Counted from the first letter of the stretch, positions 44,801-53,882 are shown. The stretch: DNA of 64,000 bases from Lachnospiraceae bacterium (GCA_015057525.1 SVEE01000005.1:62001-126000); one strand, 5' to 3'. Program-made: numbers and translations. The notes: generated by a model not told the origin, from the letters alone.

Positions 44801-47700
44801 TATTCTTCTATTTCCTCTTTCTTATCTTTTATCTTCAAAGTTGAAAGAGTTGACATGTTGCCTGTCTCATCGCTTGCATATACAACAAGCTGACCATATA
44901 CTGTTGGTCCAATCAATACGCTTGCTTCATAATAGCCTGACGCATCATTAAGAACTAACGGTTTCTCATATACGCTAACATCAGTTCTATTTCCATTCTC
45001 ATCAACGAAGTAGTAATAAAGCTTATCTGGTCTACTTCCTGTAGCATCATACTGCACTTTAATATTAATACTACTTACTTCCTGCCCATCAATAACCTGT
45101 GAGTGGAAATATGAACCAAATGCAAACTCATTAAAGTAATCTAAGTATGGTGAAACAATAAAGTTCTTCAATACTGGCGCTGATGTATCAACATTTATTC
45201 CTGTTAAAGTTACAACCTCAGTAATAGCTCCAGTTCCTGTATTGAGCATCTGGAAAGAAATTGTTCCATTAACCATGTCATCTAAGACAATTGCAGGTGT
45301 GAAAAGACCTTCTGCCTGTTCCTTTGTCATATCAACAGTAATGTCTCCCTGAGTAGCACCAACAAGTCTAATAGCATTATAATTTGTTCCATCAGCAGTG
45401 ATTGTTAAACCAGGATAATATCCATTAGGAAGCTTTTCTTTATTAAATTTGTAATTAGCACTGTCACCATTATTTCCTGTGAACTTAACACCCGCATCTC
45501 TTGTAACTGTAAATGTCGGAGCGTTAACTACTGTAACTGCATAGTTCTTTCCATCAGGTATAAATGATGCACCAACTGTATAGGTTCCTGTAGAACTATA
45601 TATACTTCTTGAAATATTCCATGAAGAGAATCCTAATATATTCTCCATGTAATAAATATAACCTGATTCAGTAGTTATTCCATTATATGATTCAGCATCA
45701 GTACCTACTAACTTACCAACTGAATCACTTGTAACTCTAAGTGAGTAATCTGGAGTTTTCTCTCCAAAAAGTACTGTTGAATCCTGATCCGCCTGAAGTA
45801 CAATCTCGACAGAAATTGGTTTTCTTTCAACAACAGCCGAATTTTCGAAAGTAAGCTGACCATTTTCATCCGTTGAAATAAAATATCTTTCTGCTATTTC
45901 TGCTCCATTGAGAGCGTCGCATTTTAACCCTACTACAGTAACCGTTAAGCTTCTTGTACCTGCGTTATCATCGTCGAGATATGCCGCTGTTCCAAGTTCT
46001 ACATAAATCTGATCATTACCTATTGTTCCTGTAACGTTAGCCTTAGGAGCAATACTTATATCTTTTGTTCCATCATATATCTTATTTGGCTGATTACCAC
46101 TTAAGTCAACTATAGAGCCTGGGAAAATCTTAACTTCCTTTTGCTTAGAGACAAATGTTATAACATGAGTAGATACTCTTTCTGCTTCACCCTCATTAAC
46201 ATTACCATCTGTAACCTTAAGTGTTATTGAAACTCCACCTTCTGGAGTAATATCTGTAAGTGTACCAAAAATTGTATATGAACCGTCTGCTTCCTGTCTA
46301 ATTCCAAGTCCGTAGCTACCAAGTTCCCCAATTCCATCTGGAAGTTCATATGTGAATCTTGAACCAGCAGAACTTGCATCATCTTTATATAATGCAGTAA
46401 CATTACAGTTTATTGTGTCACCATAAGTCGCTTCAACTAAAAGATTTTGACCGTCCTCACTTACAGTTCCCTGCTGTGCCTTAAGCTGAATATTCTTATA
46501 TGACCAAATTGCTGAATAAGACTTACCTGTTATATTAACACCTGTACCTACCTCGTCGTTCTTGTTAGCAAGATACATTGAATTTACCATATCTCCTGCT
46601 GCATATACTGTATCCGAGCCATCTTCTTTCCAGCCAGATAACACATATGCCTCATTAGAAGCCCACACCTCTGATGAAGACACTACATTGTAATCCTTAC
46701 CAAATTCATACTCATATGTATCAGTGCCATCTGTACTCACAGAAGAATCCACAACCAAGGATGCAGGTGACCCTGCTGGTGTAGCATTATATGTAACTTC
46801 AAATTTCATAGGTGACCATGTAGACACGGTTGTAATTCCGTAAACATCCATAGCGTTGCTTTCGCTAGTGTTAATCTCTATAGTACTACCTATAGCATAG
46901 GCACCATTATTAAATGATACACCTGAAAAATCGTAACCATATCTGTACAATCCATAAGATGCAGCATCACCTATTGTGTAGCTAAGAGCAGGATAAATAT
47001 CTCCCGAATCAGGTGTGTATGTGGCAGGTGCAGATATTGTAACTGTATCAAGTGCCATACCACTCTTTGTTGCTTTGTCTTCGTCGTCTGTTATATATAT
47101 AGGATATGAATGTCTTGTTGCTTTGAAGTATAAGTTGTATTCGCCACCAGTCGGTGCAAGTGTAGAAACATCGAGTGTACCAGATACACTCTGAGAAAGT
47201 GACATATCTGTACACACATCAGTAAAATCAACATATGCTGTCTGATCTGCACCAAATAAGTACTCTGAAAGAGTTGCTGCACTCGGTACAGTTATTACCG
47301 GATTAGAAGAATCTACAGTTATAGGATATGAACTAAGCTTATGTCCATGTCCTCCTTCATCAATACGATACAGGTATACCACTGTACCTAATATTGGTTC
47401 CTCTGAAAAAGAAGAAATTTCATCCGAAGTAAATGCATCTGTTGGTGTAGCATCTGTTCCCACCATTGGACTATCGCCTACATCAGCCGATGAAGTAAGA
47501 AATAACGACTGAGTAATAAGCATTGTCATAACCATAATGGATGCTACAAGCTTCTTGCCATTACCTCTTCCCCAATATACAGCATGAGATATTGCACTAA
47601 TTATTGCTACAAGTGCAAGTGTTGGATATACCAAAATCCTATGCTTTTTTCCGGTATCAAGCAATTTTCGAATCAATTTGTCCTTCAACTTCATCTTCAT
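41881..47700 (-). CDS. Very large wall-anchored surface protein with YDG/MBG, Ig-like and InlB-type repeats
   Basis: A 1939-aa secreted protein. The N-terminus has two hydrophobic stretches, at about 24-42 and 50-72; the second looks like a signal peptide ending in SSA. YDG-type (about 525-625) and MBG-type (about 630-735) domains follow. Ig-like domains (about 840-1500) include repeated DxxAPVI and SDS-like turns. An InlB B-like repeat (about 1770-1840) is followed by an Asp/Pro/Gly linker. The end carries the sortase-type motif SPKTGD (about 1906-1911), a transmembrane stretch and KKKAE. Ser replaces the usual Leu in LPxTG. Adhesion or glycan binding is plausible; it has no visible catalytic domain. 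GAGGTG precedes the ATG. Confidence 0.88.
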   Translation of the reverse strand: MKMKLKDKLIRKLLDTGKKHRILVYPTLALVAIISAISHAVYWGRGNGKKLVASIMVMTMLITQSLFLTSSADVGDSPMVGTDATPTDAFTSDEISSFSEEPILGTVVYLYRIDEGGHGHKLSSYPITVDSSNPVITVPSAATLSEYLFGADQTAYVDFTDVCTDMSLSQSVSGTLDVSTLAPTGGEYNLYFKATRHSYPIYITDDEDKATKSGMALDTVTISAPATYTPDSGDIYPALSYTIGDAASYGLYRYGYDFSGVSFNNGAYAIGSTIEINTSESNAMDVYGITTVSTWSPMKFEVTYNATPAGSPASLVVDSSVSTDGTDTYEYEFGKDYNVVSSSEVWASNEAYVLSGWKEDGSDTVYAAGDMVNSMYLANKNDEVGTGVNITGKSYSAIWSYKNIQLKAQQGTVSEDGQNLLVEATYGDTINCNVTALYKDDASSAGSRFTYELPDGIGELGSYGLGIRQEADGSYTIFGTLTDITPEGGVSITLKVTDGNVNEGEAERVSTHVITFVSKQKEVKIFPGSIVDLSGNQPNKIYDGTKDISIAPKANVTGTIGNDQIYVELGTAAYLDDDNAGTRSLTVTVVGLKCDALNGAEIAERYFISTDENGQLTFENSAVVERKPISVEIVLQADQDSTVLFGEKTPDYSLRVTSDSVGKLVGTDAESYNGITTESGYIYYMENILGFSSWNISRSIYSSTGTYTVGASFIPDGKNYAVTVVNAPTFTVTRDAGVKFTGNNGDSANYKFNKEKLPNGYYPGLTITADGTNYNAIRLVGATQGDITVDMTKEQAEGLFTPAIVLDDMVNGTISFQMLNTGTGAITEVVTLTGINVDTSAPVLKNFIVSPYLDYFNEFAFGSYFHSQVIDGQEVSSINIKVQYDATGSRPDKLYYYFVDENGNRTDVSVYEKPLVLNDASGYYEASVLIGPTVYGQLVVYASDETGNMSTLSTLKIKDKKEEIEEYLNSGSAQSYFEWMVENNIQSTQIEATNLAGEIAAVSGSEAKVWYNGINLKAVAADDAEIDSGVNRIEWTITKADGTSYDVTENAGDVVASVLDIEEYGKIRSYAFTHSIQDASLPIGYYTVSAVVYDNAGNSVELTPVGPFLIDCKAPVITDNTQVGAESYLSGVTLEFTVSDSESETVEDVDGSGVSGVQTVTLYKKDGTELTEIRTWGELESYAYNITNNGTYVIEAKDAAGNVSTYEKTFTGISDIPPLAPTITVTGTIGNNGWYINEKPYITIDSTTDIEGIPVVTKYSTEVGNKYIQDGFSNDFYEFQLEQEGVVTVRAWAVSASGVTSIDTDVEEVKVDLQAPEVYVVESTVATDGSMTVNFRATDSISGVETTKVLLNGEPIEVTEVDGVISGSFIALEGSTYTITVEDKAGNVSEPLEFSPLALIGYPVTGITTTGAYVEAEVHEGTYPVSDCYVAYKKASDSEYTVALFNKPETEYGMDINCTFINLEADTVYDYKIYVKTDVSEEVRIIEGSFKTASKTATAVVYGTAVYDTSDANIKDEYPIYVTLYEANTVISSEKLVDSTTTAYMFKNVPNGTYRIVATDGYYTKTASVTVENGGITYPTDYIETDGINFVLNGKSTNVVIEDNSINITADELESIYDNTLYEGIITPEDEAVVAAGGTIDVTLYASYMNVSDVSAEEQSVFDAKIGENAIIERYIQLYVVKEVRNAEGTLVNNTPEYVTELYHPVTITFPLGELSGEKIYVASVHGTGNNNFVFKDWKNADDVVLTNNTVTITTRYFSVYALYRTIDTPKYYTVKWVDGDGKVMKTEQVESGKSATPPTETPTKSPSSKYTYKFSKWDKDYTNITSDTVISAWFTAHEIKDNDSDKPDDGKDDNNTTDPDKNPGIDPGTDPDKNPGDGSGDDTGKDATVTPPTTQQPQYGYMGSADSPKTGDATPIVVLILAMLMSAAGMVVLKKKAE

Positions 47701-48005
47701 TCACCTCAAACTCCCCATATCCTAAAGGGCCTTCCTAAATAAATTATATTTATAATATGTATTATCATTACAAAGCAAATAACTACAAAAACCCATAGTT
47801 ATTCATAATCATGTTACATTTTATCACATATAAACAAGATTGAAAATAGTTTTTAAGCATTTTTTTACAAAATATTGTGATATACTTGTAAAAAATTCGC
47901 ATATTTCGTACTTGAGCATTAATCTGAAATGATTAAAAGACTCTTATATAGATATATCGGATAATTAAAAGTTGAAATAAAGACATAAAATAAATTTGTT
48001 TGGGA
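47701..48005. other. Intergenic region upstream of the surface-protein gene
   Basis: AT-rich 305 bp with the putative promoter above and an AT-only inverted repeat TTTTTTACAA/TTGTAAAAAA (47862-47896). No gene or known RNA motif was recognised. Confidence 0.6.
47818..47846 (-). promoter_or_regulatory. Probable promoter of the surface-protein gene
   Basis: Minus-strand -35 TTTTCA (47846-47841), 17-bp spacer and extended -10 TGATAAAAT (core 47823-47818), giving a leader of about 110 nt. Confidence 0.45.
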
Positions 48006-48218
48006 TTATTTTAGAAAATTCTGACGCCAAAGTGGAATGTATTTACCTTCATAGAATTGTTGTAGATTATCATTGAGATACTCTCTTTCTTTGGTTGCTT
48101 CTTCTGTTGTCATACCAGCACGATAAAAGGGTTGTTCTTTAACCAAAACACTATCATAGTATTCTGTGTATTCGTCTTTAGGTTCTTCGCGATTATCGCA
48201 TTCTGACATATGAGCCAT
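48006..48218 (-). CDS. Small acidic hypothetical protein
   Basis: A 70-aa protein beginning MAHMSECDNREEPKDEYTEYY at 48218, behind an ideal AAGGAGGTGA site. It is rich in Glu, Asp and Tyr, has a single Cys and no membrane segment, and ends WRQNFLK. I do not recognise the family. A consensus-like promoter (48296-48324) and its own ribosome site suggest that it is a real, independently expressed gene. Confidence 0.7.
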   Translation of the reverse strand: MAHMSECDNREEPKDEYTEYYDSVLVKEQPFYRAGMTTEEATKEREYLNDNLQQFYEGKYIPLWRQNFLK

Positions 48219-48295
48219 ACCTATCACCTCCTTATAATTTTGAATTTTACGTATCCATCCTTATATGGGCCCACTTTACAGATACTGATATATTA

Positions 48296-48324
48296 AGAAT
48301 ATCCAATATTCCTACCGTGGTCAA
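48296..48324 (-). promoter_or_regulatory. Sigma-A promoter of the 70-aa gene
   Basis: Minus-strand -35 TTGACC (48324-48319), 17-bp spacer and -10 TATTCT (48301-48296), with a leader of about 75 nt. Confidence 0.65.
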
Positions 48325-48397
48325 TATCTTATTCAAAATGCAACAAATTAGCTCATTTTTTATTCTGCAACTAAACTATAGTAATCTTTACATATAC

Positions 48398-48438
48398 AAA
48401 AAGTCGTTATGTGTCATGTATACACATAACGACTTTTT
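48398..48438 (-). terminator. Terminator after luxS
   Basis: AAAAAGTCGTTATGTGT and ACACATAACGACTTTTT form a perfect 17-bp stem with a seven-base loop. Confidence 0.92.
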
Positions 48439-48440
48439 AC

Positions 48441-48920
48441 TTACTCTGGGTAAATCAATTGTTTATCAGTGATATTTAAAAGAACCTCTTCAAGATATTT
48501 TTTACTCACATATCTTGCCATAGGAAGATTCATATCAAGATAATTTCCACAATCCTTTGCACTTGCTCCTGGAACTTCATCATCAAAACAAGACATAAAC
48601 TCGAACAATTCTATCATTAAATCAATTATATCTTTTGATTCATAATCACCTGCCATTATAAGATAAAACCCAGTTCTACATCCCATGGGGCCAAAATATA
48701 CAATTTTTTCACCATACACATCATGATTTCTCAAAAATGTAGCTGCCAAATGCTCTATAGTATGGATTTCTGCAGTATTGATAACAGGCTCATAATTAGG
48801 TCTAGTTACTCTTAAATCAAAAGTGGTAATTACATTTCCGTTTATGTTATCTTTTCTTGATACATATACGCCAGGAAGTAATCTAGTGTGGTCTATAGTA
48901 AAACTAGCTATTTTTTTCAT
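48441..48920 (-). CDS. luxS: S-ribosylhomocysteine lyase
   Basis: A 159-aa iron enzyme that cleaves S-ribosylhomocysteine to homocysteine and the AI-2 precursor. Metal ligands are His53 and His57 (HTIEHLAATFLRNH) and Cys124 (KDCGNYLDMN); the catalytic Cys81 is in FGPMGCRTGFYL. GGAGG precedes the ATG. It lies 9 nt after mtnN, whose product makes its substrate, so the pair forms the Pfs-LuxS route for SAH detoxification and AI-2 formation. Confidence 0.98.
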   Translation of the reverse strand: MKKIASFTIDHTRLLPGVYVSRKDNINGNVITTFDLRVTRPNYEPVINTAEIHTIEHLAATFLRNHDVYGEKIVYFGPMGCRTGFYLIMAGDYESKDIIDLMIELFEFMSCFDDEVPGASAKDCGNYLDMNLPMARYVSKKYLEEVLLNITDKQLIYPE

Positions 48921-48929
48921 ATTTTCCTC

Positions 48930-49622
48930 CTATAACCTTGATACCATTTCTTTAACAAGCTTAACACTGTGTTCTATTGCTTTTGCTTCGAAAGTTGGAT
49001 AATCCACCGTTGCACTATCATCAGCTTTATCAGATATTGCCCTTATGATAAGGAAAGGAATATTATTGAGATATGCCGCCTGTGCTATGGCCGCACCTTC
49101 CATCTCTGTACAGGAGCCCTTAAAGTTTTCTTCTATATAAGTCTTCCTGCCCTTATCCGAAATGAACTGATCTCCACTTACAACACGACCTTCGAACACC
49201 TTTATATCCGGATTTACTTTTTCGCAAGATTCCTTAGCCACTCTTCTTAATTTCTCATCGGCAATAAATGTAGAAGTTTCCATACGAGGTATAACACCTG
49301 GCTCGTACCCAAATCCTGTTGCATCCATATCATGCTGAAGTGCATCTGTTGAAAGTACAATATCCCCTATATCTATATCTGCATTTAAGCTACCAGCAAT
49401 ACCTGTATTTATCACAGAATCAACCCCATATATATCAACTAAAATTTGTGTACAAATACCTGCATTAACCTTACCTATACCAGAACGTACAACAACTACA
49501 TCCTTTCCACACATTTTTCCTTTATAAAATTCCATGGATGCTCTTGTGCTAATTTCAATATCATCCATTATTTCTTTTAACTTACTAACCTCTTCATCCA
49601 TTGCACCTATTATACCTAACAT
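48930..49622 (-). CDS. mtnN: 5'-methylthioadenosine/S-adenosylhomocysteine nucleosidase
   Basis: A 230-aa nucleosidase (Pfs) starting MLGIIGAMDEE at 49622, with AAGGAGATG upstream. The general acid Glu is in GAMDEEV, the purine and ribose site is TEMEGAAIAQAAY, and the catalytic Asp is in AISDKADDSA. It splits adenine from SAH and MTA. It is 9 nt before luxS and 13 nt after the YkgJ-like gene. Confidence 0.97.
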   Translation of the reverse strand: MLGIIGAMDEEVSKLKEIMDDIEISTRASMEFYKGKMCGKDVVVVRSGIGKVNAGICTQILVDIYGVDSVINTGIAGSLNADIDIGDIVLSTDALQHDMDATGFGYEPGVIPRMETSTFIADEKLRRVAKESCEKVNPDIKVFEGRVVSGDQFISDKGRKTYIEENFKGSCTEMEGAAIAQAAYLNNIPFLIIRAISDKADDSATVDYPTFEAKAIEHSVKLVKEMVSRL

Positions 49623-49635
49623 ACTACATCTCCTT

Positions 49636-50334
49636 TTATCCACTTATTTTATCAATACTATCCCTTGATATTTTTATCATATTAATAAATCTATCGTACA
49701 CCTTTGATGAATTATCCTTATCCATGCCTACAATATCTGACACATAAAAATCATTTAAAACAAACATAGCAATGTCATTTATCCGTTCACCTTTACCAGA
49801 ATCCCTAAGTGCAATCACTCTGTTTCCAATATCTCTTATAAAAATGTGCCATTCTAATATAAAGTTTTGATTCTCGTCTATATTAGCGGTATCAATCCAT
49901 TTCTTAACCTTGATTTTTGCTCTATTTTCTTTTATACACTCATTTTTCTGAAGAAAATATTTAAAACCTGTTTCATCGTATACTCTGCCAAGAGGAAAAA
50001 TACGACATATTCCTGGTCTACTGCTATGTATGCTACATCTACCCTCTGAGTCTAAAAATGTACACTTGTTATCTACACCCATTTTTAGATTCGGAAGAAT
50101 AAGCCCATCTACCATGTTAAGCTCAATTCTACCAGCATTCAAAAGTTCTTGAAAACTCATGGATAAATGATTTTTCATAAGCCATATATCATAAGGGTCA
50201 AGCACAATTGAGCTACCCATCCCTGTGCAACATTTGTGACAACCTTGGCAATTACCTGTATCAGCTTTAACCATGTCATTCAATCCATATGTTCTTCCAT
50301 CAGATATTTCCTCTAATGTACATTCTCTTAACAT
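49636..50334 (-). CDS. YkgJ-family cysteine-cluster protein
   Basis: A 232-aa protein with the CxxCxxCC motif of the YkgJ/zinc- or iron-chelating family: CQGCHKCCTGMG near residue 32, followed by LDPYDIWLMKNHL, KCTFLDSEGRCSIH and RPGICRIFPLGR. These proteins bind a metal or Fe-S cluster; the role is unknown. GGAGGAATAAA precedes the ATG. The gene sits between a hybrid kinase (37 nt upstream) and mtnN. Confidence 0.9.
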   Translation of the reverse strand: MLRECTLEEISDGRTYGLNDMVKADTGNCQGCHKCCTGMGSSIVLDPYDIWLMKNHLSMSFQELLNAGRIELNMVDGLILPNLKMGVDNKCTFLDSEGRCSIHSSRPGICRIFPLGRVYDETGFKYFLQKNECIKENRAKIKVKKWIDTANIDENQNFILEWHIFIRDIGNRVIALRDSGKGERINDIAMFVLNDFYVSDIVGMDKDNSSKVYDRFINMIKISRDSIDKISG

Positions 50335-50371
50335 TTTATTCCTCCACGTATCATATGAATACGAAATAATA

Positions 50372-53074
50372 TTATGCTTTTTTTATTTCTTTTTCCACGA
50401 TACTTAAAATATTTTTCAGTTCTTTCCTAAAATCATCATATGAGTTCTTTATGAATTCAACATCTTCACCCTTTGCAGCAAGCTCATGAGTCTTCGATAT
50501 CTCCGAAAAATCGCTTGCACCTATTGTGAGAGACGTACTTTTTAATGTGTGAGCAATTCTCGCATATTCTTTCCAGTTTTCCTGTTTAAAATATTCATCA
50601 ATCTCATTTTCATATTGTTTGCCTTTTTCTACATAGGTTTCTAATATTTCAATATATAATTCTTTGCTTCCGCCACAATATTTAATTCCTTCTTCTTTGT
50701 TAAGAGTTATCTCCTTATCTTGAGACTTAATTTCCTCACTAAGATACTTACTTAACATTTCATCCAACATATTATACTCTACTGGTTTTGTTATGTAATC
50801 AGTAAAACCTTCTTTTTCGTACATTTCTGAAGCCCCCTTTATGGCATTAGCCGTAAGAACAATTACATTTGTATCATTATTTAATCCTTCTCTATCATCT
50901 CTAATCATATGAAGAGTCTCCACACCATCTGGCTCAGGCATCATATGATCCATAAATATTAGGTCGTATTTTTTTGTTTTGCACAAATCGTAACACTTAC
51001 TACCACTTTCAGCATAATCTATACTGAGACCTGTTTTTCCTAGAAGTGCTTTCATTACCATAAGATTCATCTCGTTGTCATCAACAACAAGAACAGACAA
51101 TTCTGATGAGAAACATCTCTCTGACTTAACTTCATCTTGCTGTACCAAATTCGCATAAGCAACCATAAGGTCACCCATAGGTGTATTGTCTTCCACCTGC
51201 TGAGGAATTTTAACAGTAAAACAACTTCCACTACCATATTCACTTCTTACATCAATTGTTCCCTTCATAGAATCAACCAACTGTTTTGTGATATTAAGAC
51301 CTAAACCTGTTCCTTGAATGTATTTATTTCGTTTTAAATCCATTCTTTGGAAACTGTCAAACAAGGTTGACATATCTTCTTCACGTATACCAACACCGGT
51401 ATCAGTAACAGAAAACATTAATTGGAATTTATTTTTCTCTGTTATCCCTTTAGCACTTATAGTTATACTTCCCTGTTCTGTATACTTAACAGCATTAGAC
51501 AGTAAATTGTTAAATATCTGTTTAATACGAATTTCGTCTCCAACCAAAACTGACGGTAACTTCTCGTCAACATCTAAATTAATATCAATTTCCTTCCCTT
51601 TAAGACGAACACTAGCACCAAGTATTACATCATTAAGCATAGAAGCCACATTGTATGAATTTTCACATATTTCAAGTTTGCCTGCATCCAGCTTTGAAAA
51701 ATCCAAAATGTCATCTATAAGCCCAATAAGCATCTTACTTGCATTTTCAATATTTTTTGCATACTCTCTGGTTTCATTATTGTGGTTCTCTCTGAGAATC
51801 ATTTCGTTCATTCCTACAATTGTATTGATAGGCGTTCTAATCTCATGAGACATATTTGCAAGAAATAAAGCTTTAGACTCACTTGCTGCCACAGCAATTT
51901 GCTTTTCCTTTTCAAGCTGAAGCAAATCTCTTCCTGTCTTTATAACAGCCATAAAGAAAAGAAATACTAATCCAAGACACAAAGCTATTCCGTTATACAA
52001 TGCAGCTCTGTCGTATACCTGATATATCTCGCATAAACCAGCAAACATAAGTCCTGCTAATCCAAAAGCAACCTCTTTGTATTCTTTTATGAATCCACTC
52101 TTAATATCTGCTATTACAGTGCCAAAAATCATAACAATAAGCACAACTAATATAATATGCGATGCTCCCATTGTCTCAGAAAAATCTTTAACATCACTTA
52201 ATTGGAGCAAAGTAGAAATAATAAAATTTATTACAGAACATATTGCAATAAGTATAAAACCTTTTTCATAACGTCTTTTTTGTATTTGATTAATATATGA
52301 CATGAAAGGAAACGGTAAAAGCATTACCATGAAAAATCCAACATCACTTGCAATTGTACTGTTTGGTAAGAAAATTTGTCTAAGTCTTGACTCTGCAATA
52401 ATCCATACTGAAGATACAAGAAGACCTACACCTAAATATGAAATATCCATGCTATTCTTATAAACACATCGAACTATAATTGTATATACTACAACCATGA
52501 CACTTAACAAAAGCATAAACAAAGCAAGTATAGTAACAGGAAGATATGTTCTGAAGAATCCTGTCCAAATCTGCTCTCTATCACCCTCATATATATCATT
52601 AACATATCCTGAATACGGTGAGTTGCTAACTATTTCCATAGTAAGTGTTTTACCTGCATCCTCAGGAAAAAGTTCGGCAAAAATATACACACTAACACTA
52701 TTTTTACCAAATTTTCTAGTGCCCTTAGTACTGTAATTCTCTCTTACTTCACCATCAACACTTATCTTAATATCCTGTTGGGAACTTCTGATACATATCC
52801 ATGTGCCATTCATGTTCTCTGGAATTTTTTTCTCTATAATGAGCACATTTCCTGGCTTTACATTACAAGAGCCAGGCACAGTTATCGGAGTTTTGGTTCC
52901 GTCAGGCATAACCATCTCCCAACCATCATTAAAAGACCTACTTCCACCTACTTTGAAATAGGATTCTTTTTCTGCCCATAACTCTCCTATGACAAAATAT
53001 GCAATCGATACAATTAAGAATGCACCTAAAATACATTGTAAAATTTTCATAATATTACTAGTCTTTATCTCCAT
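50372..53074 (-). CDS. Hybrid sensor histidine kinase with extracytoplasmic 7TMR-DISM-like sensor and HPt
   Basis: A 900-aa kinase. After a first helix (about 10-30), a jelly-roll-like extracytoplasmic domain (about 35-170) and a seven-helix block (about 175-380) resemble 7TMR-DISM receptors. HisKA has the phospho-His in ANMSHEIRTPINTIVGM (about 409); the ATPase has IFNNLLSNAVKYTE and GTGLGLNITKQL. The receiver phospho-Asp is in FMDHMMPEPDG (about 706), and the HPt histidine is in IAHTLKSTSLTIGA (about 840). It is related to the kinase at 18871-21315. It precedes ykgJ-mtnN-luxS in the same direction. Confidence 0.94.
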   Translation of the reverse strand: MEIKTSNIMKILQCILGAFLIVSIAYFVIGELWAEKESYFKVGGSRSFNDGWEMVMPDGTKTPITVPGSCNVKPGNVLIIEKKIPENMNGTWICIRSSQQDIKISVDGEVRENYSTKGTRKFGKNSVSVYIFAELFPEDAGKTLTMEIVSNSPYSGYVNDIYEGDREQIWTGFFRTYLPVTILALFMLLLSVMVVVYTIIVRCVYKNSMDISYLGVGLLVSSVWIIAESRLRQIFLPNSTIASDVGFFMVMLLPFPFMSYINQIQKRRYEKGFILIAICSVINFIISTLLQLSDVKDFSETMGASHIILVVLIVMIFGTVIADIKSGFIKEYKEVAFGLAGLMFAGLCEIYQVYDRAALYNGIALCLGLVFLFFMAVIKTGRDLLQLEKEKQIAVAASESKALFLANMSHEIRTPINTIVGMNEMILRENHNNETREYAKNIENASKMLIGLIDDILDFSKLDAGKLEICENSYNVASMLNDVILGASVRLKGKEIDINLDVDEKLPSVLVGDEIRIKQIFNNLLSNAVKYTEQGSITISAKGITEKNKFQLMFSVTDTGVGIREEDMSTLFDSFQRMDLKRNKYIQGTGLGLNITKQLVDSMKGTIDVRSEYGSGSCFTVKIPQQVEDNTPMGDLMVAYANLVQQDEVKSERCFSSELSVLVVDDNEMNLMVMKALLGKTGLSIDYAESGSKCYDLCKTKKYDLIFMDHMMPEPDGVETLHMIRDDREGLNNDTNVIVLTANAIKGASEMYEKEGFTDYITKPVEYNMLDEMLSKYLSEEIKSQDKEITLNKEEGIKYCGGSKELYIEILETYVEKGKQYENEIDEYFKQENWKEYARIAHTLKSTSLTIGASDFSEISKTHELAAKGEDVEFIKNSYDDFRKELKNILSIVEKEIKKA

Positions 53075-53110
53075 TTTGTCCCCCTGTATAAAGCTAAAAC
53101 GTCTCTCTTT

Positions 53111-53138
53111 AGTATATCACTTTGAATATTTATTACAA
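53111..53138 (-). promoter_or_regulatory. Promoter of the second hybrid kinase
   Basis: Minus-strand -35 TTGTAA (53138-53133), 16-bp spacer and -10 TATACT (53116-53111). Confidence 0.55.
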
Positions 53139-53141
53139 TAT

Positions 53142-53813
53142 TTACAAACTACAATAAAGTATATTAGTGAAAAAACTAAGTTTATTTATCCAATCCACAA
53201 CCTTTATATAATATTTCTTTCCCCATGATGAAACAACAAAATATTTTTCATCATTCTCAGGTATATCTACGACGTCAATAATATTAAAATAATGTGAGGT
53301 ACAGCTTGTACTCTTACATAATTTTGAATTCTCATATGTATAAAAATCCAACTGTCTGTTTCTAAGAAACACAAAATATGATGTGGTAATAGGAATATCC
53401 TTATTTAACATATCCTCAATATACGACATGATACAGTTTTTCCTTATTGTAGGTGCCCACTTGATTTTAGATTTCATACCGAGCTGTCTCATAAAAGTTT
53501 TTAAGCCGCTTTTCATAGTCCAAGGCAACAATCCTAATTTGCTTAAAAATTTAAAACGCGAAAAAAAATACGAATCCTTGTATCTTTTATTAACATAATT
53601 TCTATAATCATCATAGGCTATATTATTTATGTCATAAAATATTTCTTCTGTATCATCTGTTTTTACATATTTATTCCATAACAATATTTCCATATTACAC
53701 ATAGAAATAACTCCACATCCATATTCACTGAATATGCTGTCATCTTCTTTCCACCAGCCCTGTTTTCCACCATAATACAGTTCTTGATTTTTATTAATTG
53801 TTATAAATCCCAA
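53142..53813 (-). CDS. Putative C39-like papain-fold cysteine peptidase domain protein
   Basis: A 223-aa protein (from TTG 53813, with GAGGAG six bases upstream). The pattern fits a C39-like fold: a likely nucleophile in SEYGCGVISMCNMEILLW (Cys33), a histidine in TSHYFNIIDVVDI (His174), and VVSSWGKKYYI (about 193-203) where the third catalytic residue is usual. There is no signal peptide or transporter domain. Peptidase activity is predicted by pattern only. Immediately upstream is a 40-aa ORF, separated by a hairpin. The earlier GTG-initiated extension runs through that hairpin and is rejected. Confidence 0.6.
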   Translation of the reverse strand: MGFITINKNQELYYGGKQGWWKEDDSIFSEYGCGVISMCNMEILLWNKYVKTDDTEEIFYDINNIAYDDYRNYVNKRYKDSYFFSRFKFLSKLGLLPWTMKSGLKTFMRQLGMKSKIKWAPTIRKNCIMSYIEDMLNKDIPITTSYFVFLRNRQLDFYTYENSKLCKSTSCTSHYFNIIDVVDIPENDEKYFVVSSWGKKYYIKVVDWINKLSFFTNILYCSL

Positions 53814-53847
53814 GTTCAACTCCTCATAAATACAGGCCCATTTAATA

Positions 53848-53878
53848 TAAGCCTTTAAGTAGCTCACTTAAAGGCTTT
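53848..53878 (-). terminator. Hairpin between the 40-aa ORF and the C39-like gene
   Basis: AAGCCTTTAAGT pairs exactly with ACTTAAAGGCTT around a short loop. There is no strong T-run, so it may attenuate transcription or stabilise the upstream mRNA. Confidence 0.6.
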
Positions 53879-53882
53879 ACTC

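Noticed and set aside
49623..50371. SAM- or SAH-type riboswitch upstream of mtnN-luxS
   Set aside because: The upstream junctions are only 13 and 37 nt, too short for a riboswitch.
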